Part shown: positions 35,025 to 42,845 of the stretch, piece after piece
How positions within the stretch are numbered: position 1 is the stretch's first letter
Layout: each line of letters opens with the position of its first letter
Assembly (NCBI GenBank): GCA_937916465.1
Contig: CALFTK010000047.1
Span: 1 to 43,933 of the forward strand
DNA from: an uncultured Bacteroidales bacterium
GTDB lineage: Bacteria > Bacteroidota > Bacteroidia > Bacteroidales > Bacteroidaceae
Direction: 5' to 3'
Length of the DNA: 43,933 nucleotides
Notes under the pieces: generated by a model
The model's input: only the letters and a program-made list of their open reading frames with translations
Told to the model about the DNA's origin: nothing
Database searches by the model: none
Made by a program: the position numbers and the translations under genes

Positions 35025-36401
35025 TTACTTCATCAATCTGTTTATTCCTCCACGCCATACCTGTCCCGTTTCTGTCATTATCCAAATAGTATTATTTGAA
35101 TCTGTTACAGATGAGAACTTGGTAAGCTTGTTGAAAAGTTCCATTGGGAATTTCATATAAATATTCCAAGTAGAATATTCGTCATTCAACAAACTGCAAT
35201 CACGCCATGTAACACCATTATCTTTTGACTGATAGAAAGCATTAAAACCATTGCCAAAGGCATAAAGATCTTTGTCATAACGAATCATTGTCAATCCACC
35301 TTTAGCCGGAAGCAATTTATCATTTGTAGCTGATGGAGTTATTTCTGTCCATACACTATCAGTAGAAAGACGAGTCCAGACCGATGCTTTCATAGAGGGA
35401 TAATCATCGTCAATCCCCACAAGTACCGTTCTCAATATTTGCGGATTACTCTTTAACGGATAGCAACAAGCTGAGATATTCCTATCAGGGAATGATGATA
35501 CATTGGTTTGATAAAGTTCCCAATTTATCATATTTTCAGATTTTACTATTTCTCCCGCTTCATTTACTGCCCAGCAAACATCTTCGGAATATTCTGAATT
35601 TGATGATGAAACAAGATATTTGAATTTTTCAGCTGCCGGAGATTGATTCCAATCAACTGCATTGTCAGAAAAATATAACTGACCATCTTGCAACTGATAG
35701 AACATTTCGTTGTAAAGAATAATGTTGTTGTTCCACAAATCAGCATTTATACCATTAAGAGCCACAGGTGTCAACCAATTTGTATTCTTCACTATACTTC
35801 TTTTTACAAGCACCGGTGTTCCCGTTTCGTCTTTACCAAACATGTATATTGAATCGTTCTTGATAAGAGAACATTGATCTTTCAGCGCTTTATATCCTAC
35901 CGTATCTCTCTGAGACCAAGTCATGGAATCCGGATGAATTTTGTGCATATTCAGTTGCACAGTGTATTCGCGTCTCTCTTTTAAATCTTGAGATAATATG
36001 GTAAACACAACAGGTTTTGTAAAATCCAAAGAATCGGAACCGGACCACAATGTATCAATTGTAGTACCATCTTCCCTCTTTTTCTTCAAATAGGCATAAC
36101 CGGTATGTTCTATCTGAACTGTCAATCTGTCTATCTTTGCTCCATATGAAATTGAATCCACATTATATATCAACCTGTTATGTTGATCTATTGTCATTGG
36201 ATACATGGCACCTCCTTCCAGTCTGTAAACCAAAGTATCCCTTCCTTGAATATTGATATCGTTATACCAAACCTTGAAGTTTCCTATAGAGAATGCAGTA
36301 ATGGCAGCATACGAATCCAAAACTTTTTCATCTTCCTTCAAACATGAAGAAAAGAGCAACAAAACTGCCATTGAAGCAAAAAACACTTTCTTTATTTTCA
36401 T
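35025..36401 (-). CDS. DUF6242-family lipoprotein with Asp-box repeats
   Basis: A 458-residue lipoprotein (lipobox FSSC, Cys20). The N-terminal part (about 30-165) is an all-beta domain like those in DUF6242. The C-terminal part contains Asp-box-like motifs, clearest as SKDNGVTW, with weaker forms near FSDNAVDW and SENMINW. This suggests a beta-propeller of the sialidase-like type, without evidence of catalytic residues. It is the first gene of the minus-strand envelope cluster and starts next to a perfect -7 box. A function in the envelope is inferred, not shown. Confidence 0.8.
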   Translation of the reverse strand: MKIKKVFFASMAVLLLFSSCLKEDEKVLDSYAAITAFSIGNFKVWYNDINIQGRDTLVYRLEGGAMYPMTIDQHNRLIYNVDSISYGAKIDRLTVQIEHTGYAYLKKKREDGTTIDTLWSGSDSLDFTKPVVFTILSQDLKERREYTVQLNMHKIHPDSMTWSQRDTVGYKALKDQCSLIKNDSIYMFGKDETGTPVLVKRSIVKNTNWLTPVALNGINADLWNNNIILYNEMFYQLQDGQLYFSDNAVDWNQSPAAEKFKYLVSSSNSEYSEDVCWAVNEAGEIVKSENMINWELYQTNVSSFPDRNISACCYPLKSNPQILRTVLVGIDDDYPSMKASVWTRLSTDSVWTEITPSATNDKLLPAKGGLTMIRYDKDLYAFGNGFNAFYQSKDNGVTWRDCSLLNDEYSTWNIYMKFPMELFNKLTKFSSVTDSNNTIWIMTETGQVWRGGINRLMK

Positions 36402-36431
36402 AATTTTTGAGCATTATGCGTTGAAACTTTG

Positions 36432-36439
36432 CAAAAATA
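36432..36439 (-). promoter_or_regulatory. -7 box of the envelope-cluster promoter
   Basis: TATTTTTG (minus strand, 36439-36432) is a perfect -7 box, 30 bases before the DUF6242 ATG. It would start a transcript through DUF6089, uppS, bamA and Skp copy A. Confidence 0.55.
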
Positions 36440-36514
36440 GCAACAATTTTCGTCTTTATTGCATCTATTTAATCAGTTTTATAATAAATAACAATCAGAT
36501 AGCTCTTTTTTCAG

Positions 36515-36522
36515 TACCTTTG
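36515..36522 (+). promoter_or_regulatory. -7 box of the pyrE promoter
   Basis: TACCTTTG is a perfect TAnnTTTG, 31 bases before the pyrE ATG. No clear -33 box. Confidence 0.55.
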
Positions 36523-36553
36523 CAAGAGTTTAACAAATAAAAACAGGTTTTTT

Positions 36554-37186
36554 ATGAGCGAAAAGAAAGAATTAATAGCATCTCAACTTCTTAAAATAAG
36601 CGCGGTAAAATTACAACCCGAAGCTCCGTTTACTTGGGCATCAGGATGGAAATCACCATTCTATTGCGATAACCGAAAAGCCTTATCTTATCCGGATGTC
36701 CGTACATTGGTATGCGACAGTCTTTGTGAACTTATAAAAGAGAAATTCGGAGATTTTGATGTTGTAGCAGGTGTTGCCACAGGTGCTATTGCACAGGGTG
36801 CTTTGGTGGCTGACCGTCTGGGCAAACCTTTTGTCTATGTACGTTCATCAGCCAAAGACCACGGTTTGGCAAACCTTATTGAGGGTCATCTGGAACAGGG
36901 CAGCAAAGTTATGGTAGTTGAAGATCTTATATCAACAGGTGGAAGCAGTCTGAAGGCTGTTGAGGCTCTGCGTAATGCAGGTTCCCAGGTAGTTGGTATG
37001 GTTGCATCATTTACATACGGATTTCCTGTAGCCACAAATGCCTTTGAAGTTGCTAACGTTCAGCTTGAAACATTGACTGACTATCAGTCTATGCTGAATG
37101 CAGCACTTAAATCAGGCTACATAAAGGAAGAGAGTCTTGAAACATTGAACGAATGGAGGAAGAACCCTTCTGAATGGGGCAAATAA
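36554..37186 (+). CDS. pyrE: Orotate phosphoribosyltransferase
   Basis: A 210-residue enzyme that makes orotidine 5'-phosphate from orotate and PRPP in pyrimidine synthesis. The PRPP-binding motif VMVVEDLISTGGSS is near residue 118. Upstream are the N-terminal FTWASGWKSPFYCDNR and GVATGAIAQGALVA. It is followed one base later by the SRPBCC gene and then argH. Confidence 0.96.
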   Translation: MSEKKELIASQLLKISAVKLQPEAPFTWASGWKSPFYCDNRKALSYPDVRTLVCDSLCELIKEKFGDFDVVAGVATGAIAQGALVADRLGKPFVYVRSSAKDHGLANLIEGHLEQGSKVMVVEDLISTGGSSLKAVEALRNAGSQVVGMVASFTYGFPVATNAFEVANVQLETLTDYQSMLNAALKSGYIKEESLETLNEWRKNPSEWGK

Positions 37187-37187
37187 T

Positions 37188-37607
37188 ATGAAAAGATACG
37201 AAAGCCAGGTTAAGATGATTGCCGCATCGCAGAGCTCTGTATATAGAATGCTCTCCGATATGAACAATGTGGCACTTATTCAGGACCAGATTCCTGCCGA
37301 TCAGGTAAAAGACCTTAAATTTGATGCCAATTCTGTAAGTTGCAACGTATCGCCTGTAGGCACTGTGTCACTGAGCATTATAGACCGCGAGCCGGAAAAA
37401 TGCATCAAGTTTACAACTACACAGTCTCCTATGGCAATGACCATGTGGATACAGATAGTATCAACAGGAGATAATTCATGTAAGATTCGTCTTACCTTAG
37501 AGGCAGATATTAATCCGTTTATAGCCAAAATGGTGGAAAAACCACTTAAAGATGGACTGGAAAAGATTGCAGATACTCTGACTGTAATACCTTACAACAA
37601 TTTCTGA
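37188..37607 (+). CDS. SRPBCC-superfamily (START-like) protein
   Basis: A 139-residue single-domain protein of the SRPBCC/polyketide-cyclase type, a helix-grip fold that binds hydrophobic ligands. The pattern fits: N-terminal strand and helix (MIAASQSSVYRMLSDMN), six-strand sheet, and a long C-terminal helix with ADINPFIAKMVEKPLKDGLEKI. No ligand can be assigned. In Bacteroidales this protein commonly sits between pyrE and argH, so a constant but unknown role is likely. Confidence 0.82.
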   Translation: MKRYESQVKMIAASQSSVYRMLSDMNNVALIQDQIPADQVKDLKFDANSVSCNVSPVGTVSLSIIDREPEKCIKFTTTQSPMAMTMWIQIVSTGDNSCKIRLTLEADINPFIAKMVEKPLKDGLEKIADTLTVIPYNNF

Positions 37608-37610
37608 TTT

Positions 37611-38948
37611 ATGAAACCTATTTGGGACAAAGGAAAACCGGTAAACGACCTTATTCAACGCTACACAGTTGGTTTGGACAGAGAGATGGATATGTATCTG
37701 GCCAAATACGATGTGATGGGCTCATTGGCACACATCACAATGCTGGAATCTATAGGACTTCTTGAAAAAGAAGAATTGGTAGCATTGTCGGCCGAACTGA
37801 AAAACCTACTCGACTTAATTGAAGAGGACAATTTTGTGATAGAAGATGGCGTAGAAGATGTTCATTCGCAAGTTGAACTTATGCTTACACGCAAACTGGG
37901 CGATATGGGAAAAAAGATACACAGCGGACGTTCCCGTAACGACCAGGTACTGGTAGATCTGAAACTGTTCACAAGAGATAAGTTAAGAGGTGTAGTAAAT
38001 TCAGTTAAGGCACTGTTTGATATTCTAATTAAACAAAGCAATCGTTACAAAGATGTCTTGCTTCCCGGATATACACACCTGCAAATAGCAATGCCATCAT
38101 CATTCGGACTATGGTTTGGAGCTTACGCCGAAGCGTTGGCCGATGATATGCTGTTTCTGCGCGCAGCTTTTGAACAGAGCAATCGCAACCCGTTAGGTTC
38201 TGCTGCAGGATATGGTAGTTCATTTCCACTGAACAGACAGCTTACAACTAATTTGTTAGGCTTTGAATCGATGAATTACAATGTAGTCTATGCCCAGATG
38301 ACACGTGGCAAACTGGAACGTAATGTAGCATATGCACTTGCAACAGTTGCAGCCACATTAAGCCGTTTGGCATTCGATGCCTGTATGTATAACAGTCAGA
38401 ACTTCGGCTTTATAAAACTGCCAGATGACTGCACAACCGGTTCAAGTATAATGCCACACAAAAAGAACCCCGATGTGTTTGAATTGACACGTGCCAAATG
38501 CAACCGTCTGCAGGCACTACCACAGGAGATAACACTGATGACCAACAATCTTCCAAGCGGCTATTTCCGTGATATGCAGTTGGTGAAAGAGGTGTTCATT
38601 CCTGCATTCGATATGCTTGAAGATTGTATCACAATGGTTGCCTACATGCTGGAACATATTACCGTTAAAGAGGATATACTATCCGATTCGAAATATGATG
38701 CCATCTTCAGCGTAGAAGAGGTAAACAGATTGGCACTGGAAGGTGTTCCTTTCCGCGAAGCATACAAACAGGTAGGTGCATCTATAGAGAACGGCACATT
38801 TGTACCAAATAAAGAGATAAATCACACACACCAGGGTAGCATAGGAAATCTGTGCAACGATATGATTGTTTCAAAAATGGAACAGATTCTGAAAGAATTC
38901 CCATTTGAAACTATTGATGAAGCAATAAACAGACTTACATCTAAATAA
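37611..38948 (+). CDS. argH: Argininosuccinate lyase
   Basis: A 445-residue fumarase/aspartase-superfamily enzyme that splits argininosuccinate to arginine and fumarate. The flexible signature loop GSSIMPHKKNPD is near 276-287, with the catalytic Ser in GSS. Other segments are KIHSGRSRNDQV and LPGYTHLQIA (histidine box). Length and sequence appear intact. It follows the SRPBCC gene by three bases. Confidence 0.96.
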   Translation: MKPIWDKGKPVNDLIQRYTVGLDREMDMYLAKYDVMGSLAHITMLESIGLLEKEELVALSAELKNLLDLIEEDNFVIEDGVEDVHSQVELMLTRKLGDMGKKIHSGRSRNDQVLVDLKLFTRDKLRGVVNSVKALFDILIKQSNRYKDVLLPGYTHLQIAMPSSFGLWFGAYAEALADDMLFLRAAFEQSNRNPLGSAAGYGSSFPLNRQLTTNLLGFESMNYNVVYAQMTRGKLERNVAYALATVAATLSRLAFDACMYNSQNFGFIKLPDDCTTGSSIMPHKKNPDVFELTRAKCNRLQALPQEITLMTNNLPSGYFRDMQLVKEVFIPAFDMLEDCITMVAYMLEHITVKEDILSDSKYDAIFSVEEVNRLALEGVPFREAYKQVGASIENGTFVPNKEINHTHQGSIGNLCNDMIVSKMEQILKEFPFETIDEAINRLTSK

Positions 38949-38957
38949 AAATCTCCG

Positions 38958-39482
38958 ATGAAAAGGCAGATTTTTGCACTTATATTGATTCTGACAGTTT
39001 CCGGTTGCTCTAAAATCGGAAACTATCAGGTCTATTCAAACAAATATCCTGTTAACTATTCCTGTAACACAACTATTTCTCCATTTAACCAGATTAACAG
39101 TCTTGGCAGATTTGTCAGTGTCAGAATAAAAGGAATGGAACTGGAAGTAACCGATTCTGACGGCAATACCAGCAGTCACCAGATGAGTGAAACCGATATG
39201 CGTAGTTTTGTATTAGGACTGGGTGGTTTGATAATAGGTACACCTTCACTCAATAATGACAATCTATCAGTTTATGCATATGATTTGGCTTGCCCTATCT
39301 GCGACAAGGCTAAACATCGTCTGACTTTCAACTATTTGGGTATTGCCAAATGCAACAACTGTAAAAGCAGCTGGGACCTGAACAACAACGGGTTTATACA
39401 GATCTCTACAGTAAAAGAGGCAAGACCTCTATACAGATACCCCGTAAGCATTTACAACAACTACATAACCATACGAAACTAA
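38958..39482 (+). CDS. Small lipoprotein with CxxC/CxxC pairs, Rieske-like C-terminal layout
   Basis: A 174-residue lipoprotein (lipobox TVSGC, Cys17). The C-terminal half contains ACPICDK (Cys near 112 and 115) and CNNCKSSWDLNNNG (near 131 and 134). This spacing looks like a two-strand metal-binding module. The surrounding layout, a beta-rich domain ending in a RYPV strand, resembles the Rieske-like lipoproteins of Bacteroidales. In those the [2Fe-2S] ligands are often altered, and four cysteines would rather suit zinc or a different cluster. Function is unknown. It is 9 bases after argH and 7 bases before the DUF4491 gene, probably the same operon. Confidence 0.6.
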   Translation: MKRQIFALILILTVSGCSKIGNYQVYSNKYPVNYSCNTTISPFNQINSLGRFVSVRIKGMELEVTDSDGNTSSHQMSETDMRSFVLGLGGLIIGTPSLNNDNLSVYAYDLACPICDKAKHRLTFNYLGIAKCNNCKSSWDLNNNGFIQISTVKEARPLYRYPVSIYNNYITIRN

Positions 39483-39489
39483 AGCAGAT

Positions 39490-39777
39490 ATGAATTATAA
39501 TGGAATTATTGTTGGCTTGCTAACATTTCTTGTTATTGGTGTTTTTCACCCCATAGTGATAAAAGCAGAGTATTATCTTGGTAAAAGATGCTGGTGGATG
39601 TTTGCCATTGCCGGCATAGCATTCGGCATATTGTCACTGCTTATAGAAAACATAACCGTTTCTGCAGTTATGGGTGTTACATCTTTTTCATCGTTCTGGT
39701 CTATACTGGAACTCTACGAACAGGAAAAACGCGTAGAACGCGGCTGGTTTCCAAAGAACCCCCGCAAAAAAGCGTGA
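39490..39777 (+). CDS. DUF4491-family small membrane protein
   Basis: A 95-residue protein with three predicted transmembrane helices (about 5-25, 33-52 and 55-75). It ends with a conserved cytoplasmic tail ELYEQEKRVERGWFPKNP, which is diagnostic of DUF4491. The function is unknown. It ends 10 bases before the convergent acyltransferase. Confidence 0.85.
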   Translation: MNYNGIIVGLLTFLVIGVFHPIVIKAEYYLGKRCWWMFAIAGIAFGILSLLIENITVSAVMGVTSFSSFWSILELYEQEKRVERGWFPKNPRKKA

Positions 39778-39787
39778 AACAGCACAA

Positions 39788-40897
39788 CTATCCAATCAAA
39801 TATTTGCTACCCGGCAAATATGATATCAGTTTGCTTGTAATGTAACAACACACGTAGCATAGTAATGTAGCCAAAGGAATTGTTAACCATACAGGGAGTA
39901 TGGGGTTTGCAGTATCGCCATTTATAAAGAATTGCGTTATAGGAACAAGATAGAACAAATGCATTAGATACATTCCAAACGAAAGTTTGCTTATATCTGC
40001 AACAACAAGCGGAGTCTTTGGCTTTTTTATACAGGTAAACATTGTAAATGCACCAAAAGATGAGACAAGTAGATTTGGTGTACAGAATTCCCAGGCATAC
40101 TCAATCAATGGTAGCGACAAAGGGACACCGACAGCCGTCTTGCTGTAATGTGAATAAAAAGTGTAGCTACAACCCACAAGTAAAGCTATTCCACCTATCA
40201 ACAATCTCTTTCTAACTGACCATTTCAAATGGTTCTGAATATAGTGAGCCATAACCAGATAGCCTATATATCCGGAACAATACCAGAACATATTGAAATT
40301 GTTCCACCAACATTCGCCAAAGATGTATGTATTAGGTGTGAGTTTATGTATAAACGGTATGAATGTGGTTATAGCAAAAATTGACAGAAAAATCAGTTCA
40401 TCTTTTGCCGATGCCCTTTCAAGCCATGGAGAGATGATAGGAATAATAAGATAGAGTGATATCAATGGATACATAAACCATAAATGACCAGCATTCTCCG
40501 GGAAATTCAATGGAATATGAATCAATGCATTCAACCCCTGCTCCCAGCTAACTTGTCCTAAAAGAGATGGTAATATGCTGTATAAGATCATAAAGTTTAT
40601 TAACGGAGGGCCTATACGCAGAAATCTCTTCTTATAGAACTGCAACATTGATGTCTCTTTGCTTAATGGTGCTAATAGAAAAGCAGAGGCTATCATAAAC
40701 AATGGTACACATATTCTGGAAACAGCACCATTCCAGAATGCCATCCAGAACCTGTTGGCATCTGTTGTTATATAAACCATATTTTCGCCCGCTCCGCTGG
40801 TATCAAAAACATAAAACATTTCTGTCACATGAACCATCATCACCATGAAACATGCTATCACCCTAATGTAATCAATAAATACAATTCTATTCTTCAT
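39788..40897 (-). CDS. Acyltransferase family 3 membrane protein
   Basis: A 369-residue protein with about ten transmembrane helices and the AT3 opening FIDYIRVIACFMVMMVHV, in which the conserved Arg and His line the active site. Relatives transfer acetyl or other acyl groups to extracellular sugars such as O-antigen, capsule or peptidoglycan. The acceptor here cannot be named. It has its own -7 box and is divergent from the AbrB-acyltransferase pair. A short inverted repeat, ATATTTGC and GCAAATAT (39800-39821), lies inside its 3' end. Confidence 0.85.
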   Translation of the reverse strand: MKNRIVFIDYIRVIACFMVMMVHVTEMFYVFDTSGAGENMVYITTDANRFWMAFWNGAVSRICVPLFMIASAFLLAPLSKETSMLQFYKKRFLRIGPPLINFMILYSILPSLLGQVSWEQGLNALIHIPLNFPENAGHLWFMYPLISLYLIIPIISPWLERASAKDELIFLSIFAITTFIPFIHKLTPNTYIFGECWWNNFNMFWYCSGYIGYLVMAHYIQNHLKWSVRKRLLIGGIALLVGCSYTFYSHYSKTAVGVPLSLPLIEYAWEFCTPNLLVSSFGAFTMFTCIKKPKTPLVVADISKLSFGMYLMHLFYLVPITQFFINGDTANPILPVWLTIPLATLLCYVCCYITSKLISYLPGSKYLIG

Positions 40898-40936
40898 AAA
40901 TCCAATTCTAATTTCTAAAAAATGCTCTTACACTTA

Positions 40937-40944
40937 CAAAGGTA
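40937..40944 (-). promoter_or_regulatory. -7 box of the minus-strand acyltransferase
   Basis: TACCTTTG (minus strand, 40944-40937) is a perfect -7 box, 39 bases before the ATG. Confidence 0.5.
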
Positions 40945-41047
40945 ATATTTTCGTAAACACTCCATACATATTCAGCTATATAAAACAACGATGAGACTAT
41001 CTATTCAAAAATGAGAGTCGGACCGGTACTTGCGATCGATAAAAAAA

Positions 41048-41091
41048 ATCAAGCAAACTTGATAATTTTTGACTGGTTATACATATATTTG
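41048..41091 (+). promoter_or_regulatory. Promoter and palindrome upstream of the AbrB gene
   Basis: TATATTTG (41084-41091) is a perfect -7 box 27 bases before the AbrB ATG. A TTG at 41059-41061 lies 22 bases upstream. The inverted repeat ATCAAG-CAAA-CTTGAT (41048-41063) covers the -33 region and could be an operator. Confidence 0.5.
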
Positions 41092-41118
41092 TGGGAAATT
41101 TCTAACTTTTATAACATT

Positions 41119-41328
41119 ATGGAAGAAAAAGACGAAAAATTTATCTTTGGAGTTCTAAAGGTTGGCGATAAGGGTCAGATAGTTATTCCACGCGATGCAC
41201 GTAAACAGTACAACATTAAACCCGGCGATGCACTATTACTATTAGGAGATAAAAAGGGTATGGCTTTGGTTAAAACTGAAATCTTTCAAAGTGCAATTGA
41301 ACAGGTAATGGATGATATTTCAAAATGA
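41119..41328 (+). CDS. AbrB/MazE/SpoVT-type DNA-binding protein
   Basis: A 69-residue swapped-hairpin AbrB-fold regulator, with the signature LKVGDKGQIVIPRDARKQY followed by NIKPGDALLLLGDKKGMALVK. I start it at ATG 41119, because that gives a compact domain; in-frame codons upstream cover the promoter. Its stop overlaps the next start as ATGA. Such proteins may be transition-state regulators or antitoxins. No toxin gene of the MazF or PIN kind follows here, so a local regulator is more likely. Confidence 0.88.
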   Translation: MEEKDEKFIFGVLKVGDKGQIVIPRDARKQYNIKPGDALLLLGDKKGMALVKTEIFQSAIEQVMDDISK

Positions 41329-42416
41329 GAAAGTACTGGATAGATAATCTGCGTTGGGTTACGGTTCTCTTGGTACTTCTGTACCATGTAATCTATTTCT
41401 ACAACAACAAGGGGGTATTTGGAGGTATTGGCGGTTTTGGTGACGGGCCTCAATATCAGGATGTTGTGATGTATATACTATACCCATGGTTTATGCCGTT
41501 ACTCTTTATACTTGCAGGCATTAGCGCCAAATACGCTTTAGAAAAACGTTCAGCAAAAGAGTGGTTTAAATCTAGAAGCAGGAAGCTATTAGTACCATCT
41601 ACCATAGGCATATTCTTTATAGGTGCAGTTATTGGATGGATTAACACTTACACGTCACCGGGAGCTACTGCAATAAAATCACTTCCGTTTCCTATTAAAT
41701 ATCTTATTTGGGCACTTAGTGGCATTGGTCCGCTGTGGTTTATACAAGACCTGTGGCTGCTTTCAATTATATTGCTTATAATCAGAAAGATTGATGCAAA
41801 AGGACACTTTATGAACCTATGCAGTAAAGCAGGAATTGTTTCTATCATATCTATGGGTGTAATGTTTTGGTTGGGACATAAAACATTGGTAATGGAACCA
41901 AATACTGCCGGCATAGGTGGATTATTAAATCTTTATAAACCTATCTTTTATCTTATTCCTTTTTTAATGGGATATTGTATTTTTTCTCACAATAGTGTTC
42001 AGGAAAAAATAGGCGGTTTATGGATCCCGCTAATGATTTGCTCAGGTATTTCAGGTATTATACTGATTGTAACTGGGTTTGGTAAAGACAACACATCGCC
42101 ACAATATCTCTGTAGCCCACTAAATAACATCTACGGATATTTAATGTGTCTTGCAATGATGGGATGGTTCAAAAGCAAATTTGACATAAAATGCAAGTTT
42201 GCATCATACATGACAGTATCAAGTTATGGTATCTACATAGTGCATTATCTAATAATAGCAGCATTAGGAACAGCACTGAAACTGCATACACAATTACCTC
42301 CTGCATGTATGTACATTATTCTCACAATAGCAGTCTTTACATTATCACCCCTACTCTACGAAATCCTGCGCAGAATTCCATTCATACGTTTCTGCGTACT
42401 GGGTGAAAAATTTTAG
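41325..42416 (+). CDS. Acyltransferase family 3 membrane protein, coupled to AbrB
   Basis: A 363-residue membrane protein with about ten transmembrane segments and the AT3 opening WIDNLRWVTVLLVLLYHV. Further features are a Gly-rich loop (GVFGGIGGFGDG) and FILAGISAKYALEKRS. It is only distantly related to the neighbouring AT3 gene. The start overlaps the AbrB stop by four bases, which predicts translational coupling. The acyl acceptor is unknown. It is followed by a promoter for the toxin-antitoxin pair. Confidence 0.87.
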   Translation: MRKYWIDNLRWVTVLLVLLYHVIYFYNNKGVFGGIGGFGDGPQYQDVVMYILYPWFMPLLFILAGISAKYALEKRSAKEWFKSRSRKLLVPSTIGIFFIGAVIGWINTYTSPGATAIKSLPFPIKYLIWALSGIGPLWFIQDLWLLSIILLIIRKIDAKGHFMNLCSKAGIVSIISMGVMFWLGHKTLVMEPNTAGIGGLLNLYKPIFYLIPFLMGYCIFSHNSVQEKIGGLWIPLMICSGISGIILIVTGFGKDNTSPQYLCSPLNNIYGYLMCLAMMGWFKSKFDIKCKFASYMTVSSYGIYIVHYLIIAALGTALKLHTQLPPACMYIILTIAVFTLSPLLYEILRRIPFIRFCVLGEKF

Positions 42417-42424
42417 ACTACATA

Positions 42425-42454
42425 TTGTATTAATTAAAAAAAGCGCTATATTTG
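42425..42454 (+). promoter_or_regulatory. Promoter of the toxin-antitoxin pair
   Basis: ATTG (TTG at 42425-42427), a 19-base spacer and TATATTTG (42447-42454) give a good promoter. Two TTAATTAA palindromes, at 42430-42437 (within the spacer) and 42480-42487 (in the leader), could be operator half-sites for the antitoxin. Confidence 0.6.
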
Positions 42455-42498
42455 CCAAAAATTTAACACACACTTAATGTTAATTAAATACTTCTACC

Positions 42499-42837
42499 TT
42501 GGATATAACATTTAGTACCAACAAGTTATTCAGAATGGCAAACGATAAAAGTTTTGCCATTAGAAAATTAGGCAACTTACGAGCTAAGTTGTTTAGTGAT
42601 CGGTTAGACGATATGGATGCGGCTACAACATTAGAAGATGTCAGACATCTTCCCGGTAACTATCATGAATTAACAGCAGATAGAAAGGGACAGTGGGCTT
42701 GTGATTTAGACCAACCATATCGGTTAATATTTCGACCTCACGAAGAGCCAATACCTACAGATAAAGACGGCAAACACGTGTGGATAGAAATAACGGGAGT
42801 TGAAATTTTAGAAATTACAAACTATCACGGTAAATAA
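42499..42837 (+). CDS. HigB/RelE-superfamily toxin
   Basis: A 112-residue protein of the RelE/ParE/HigB (plasmid maintenance killer-type) family, probably a ribosome-dependent mRNA endonuclease. Family segments are FRMANDKSFAIRKLGNLRA, LPGNYHELTADRKGQW and CDLDQPYRLIF, with a C-terminal EITGVEILEITNYHGK. The best start is a TTG at 42499, because it retains the family N terminus (MDITFSTNKL); starting at the later ATG would lose the first 12 residues. A TTG start would keep toxin translation low. The antitoxin gene follows eight bases later. Confidence 0.85.
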   Translation: MDITFSTNKLFRMANDKSFAIRKLGNLRAKLFSDRLDDMDAATTLEDVRHLPGNYHELTADRKGQWACDLDQPYRLIFRPHEEPIPTDKDGKHVWIEITGVEILEITNYHGK

Positions 42838-42845
42838 TAATTATT

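Noticed and set aside
39800..39821. Inverted repeat in the 3' end of the minus-strand acyltransferase as a terminator
   Set aside because: Only 8 bp, lies inside coding sequence and no T tract follows on either strand.
41011..41118. N-terminal extension of the AbrB protein
   Set aside because: The upstream in-frame codons cover the -7 box and palindrome and have no AbrB-family similarity.
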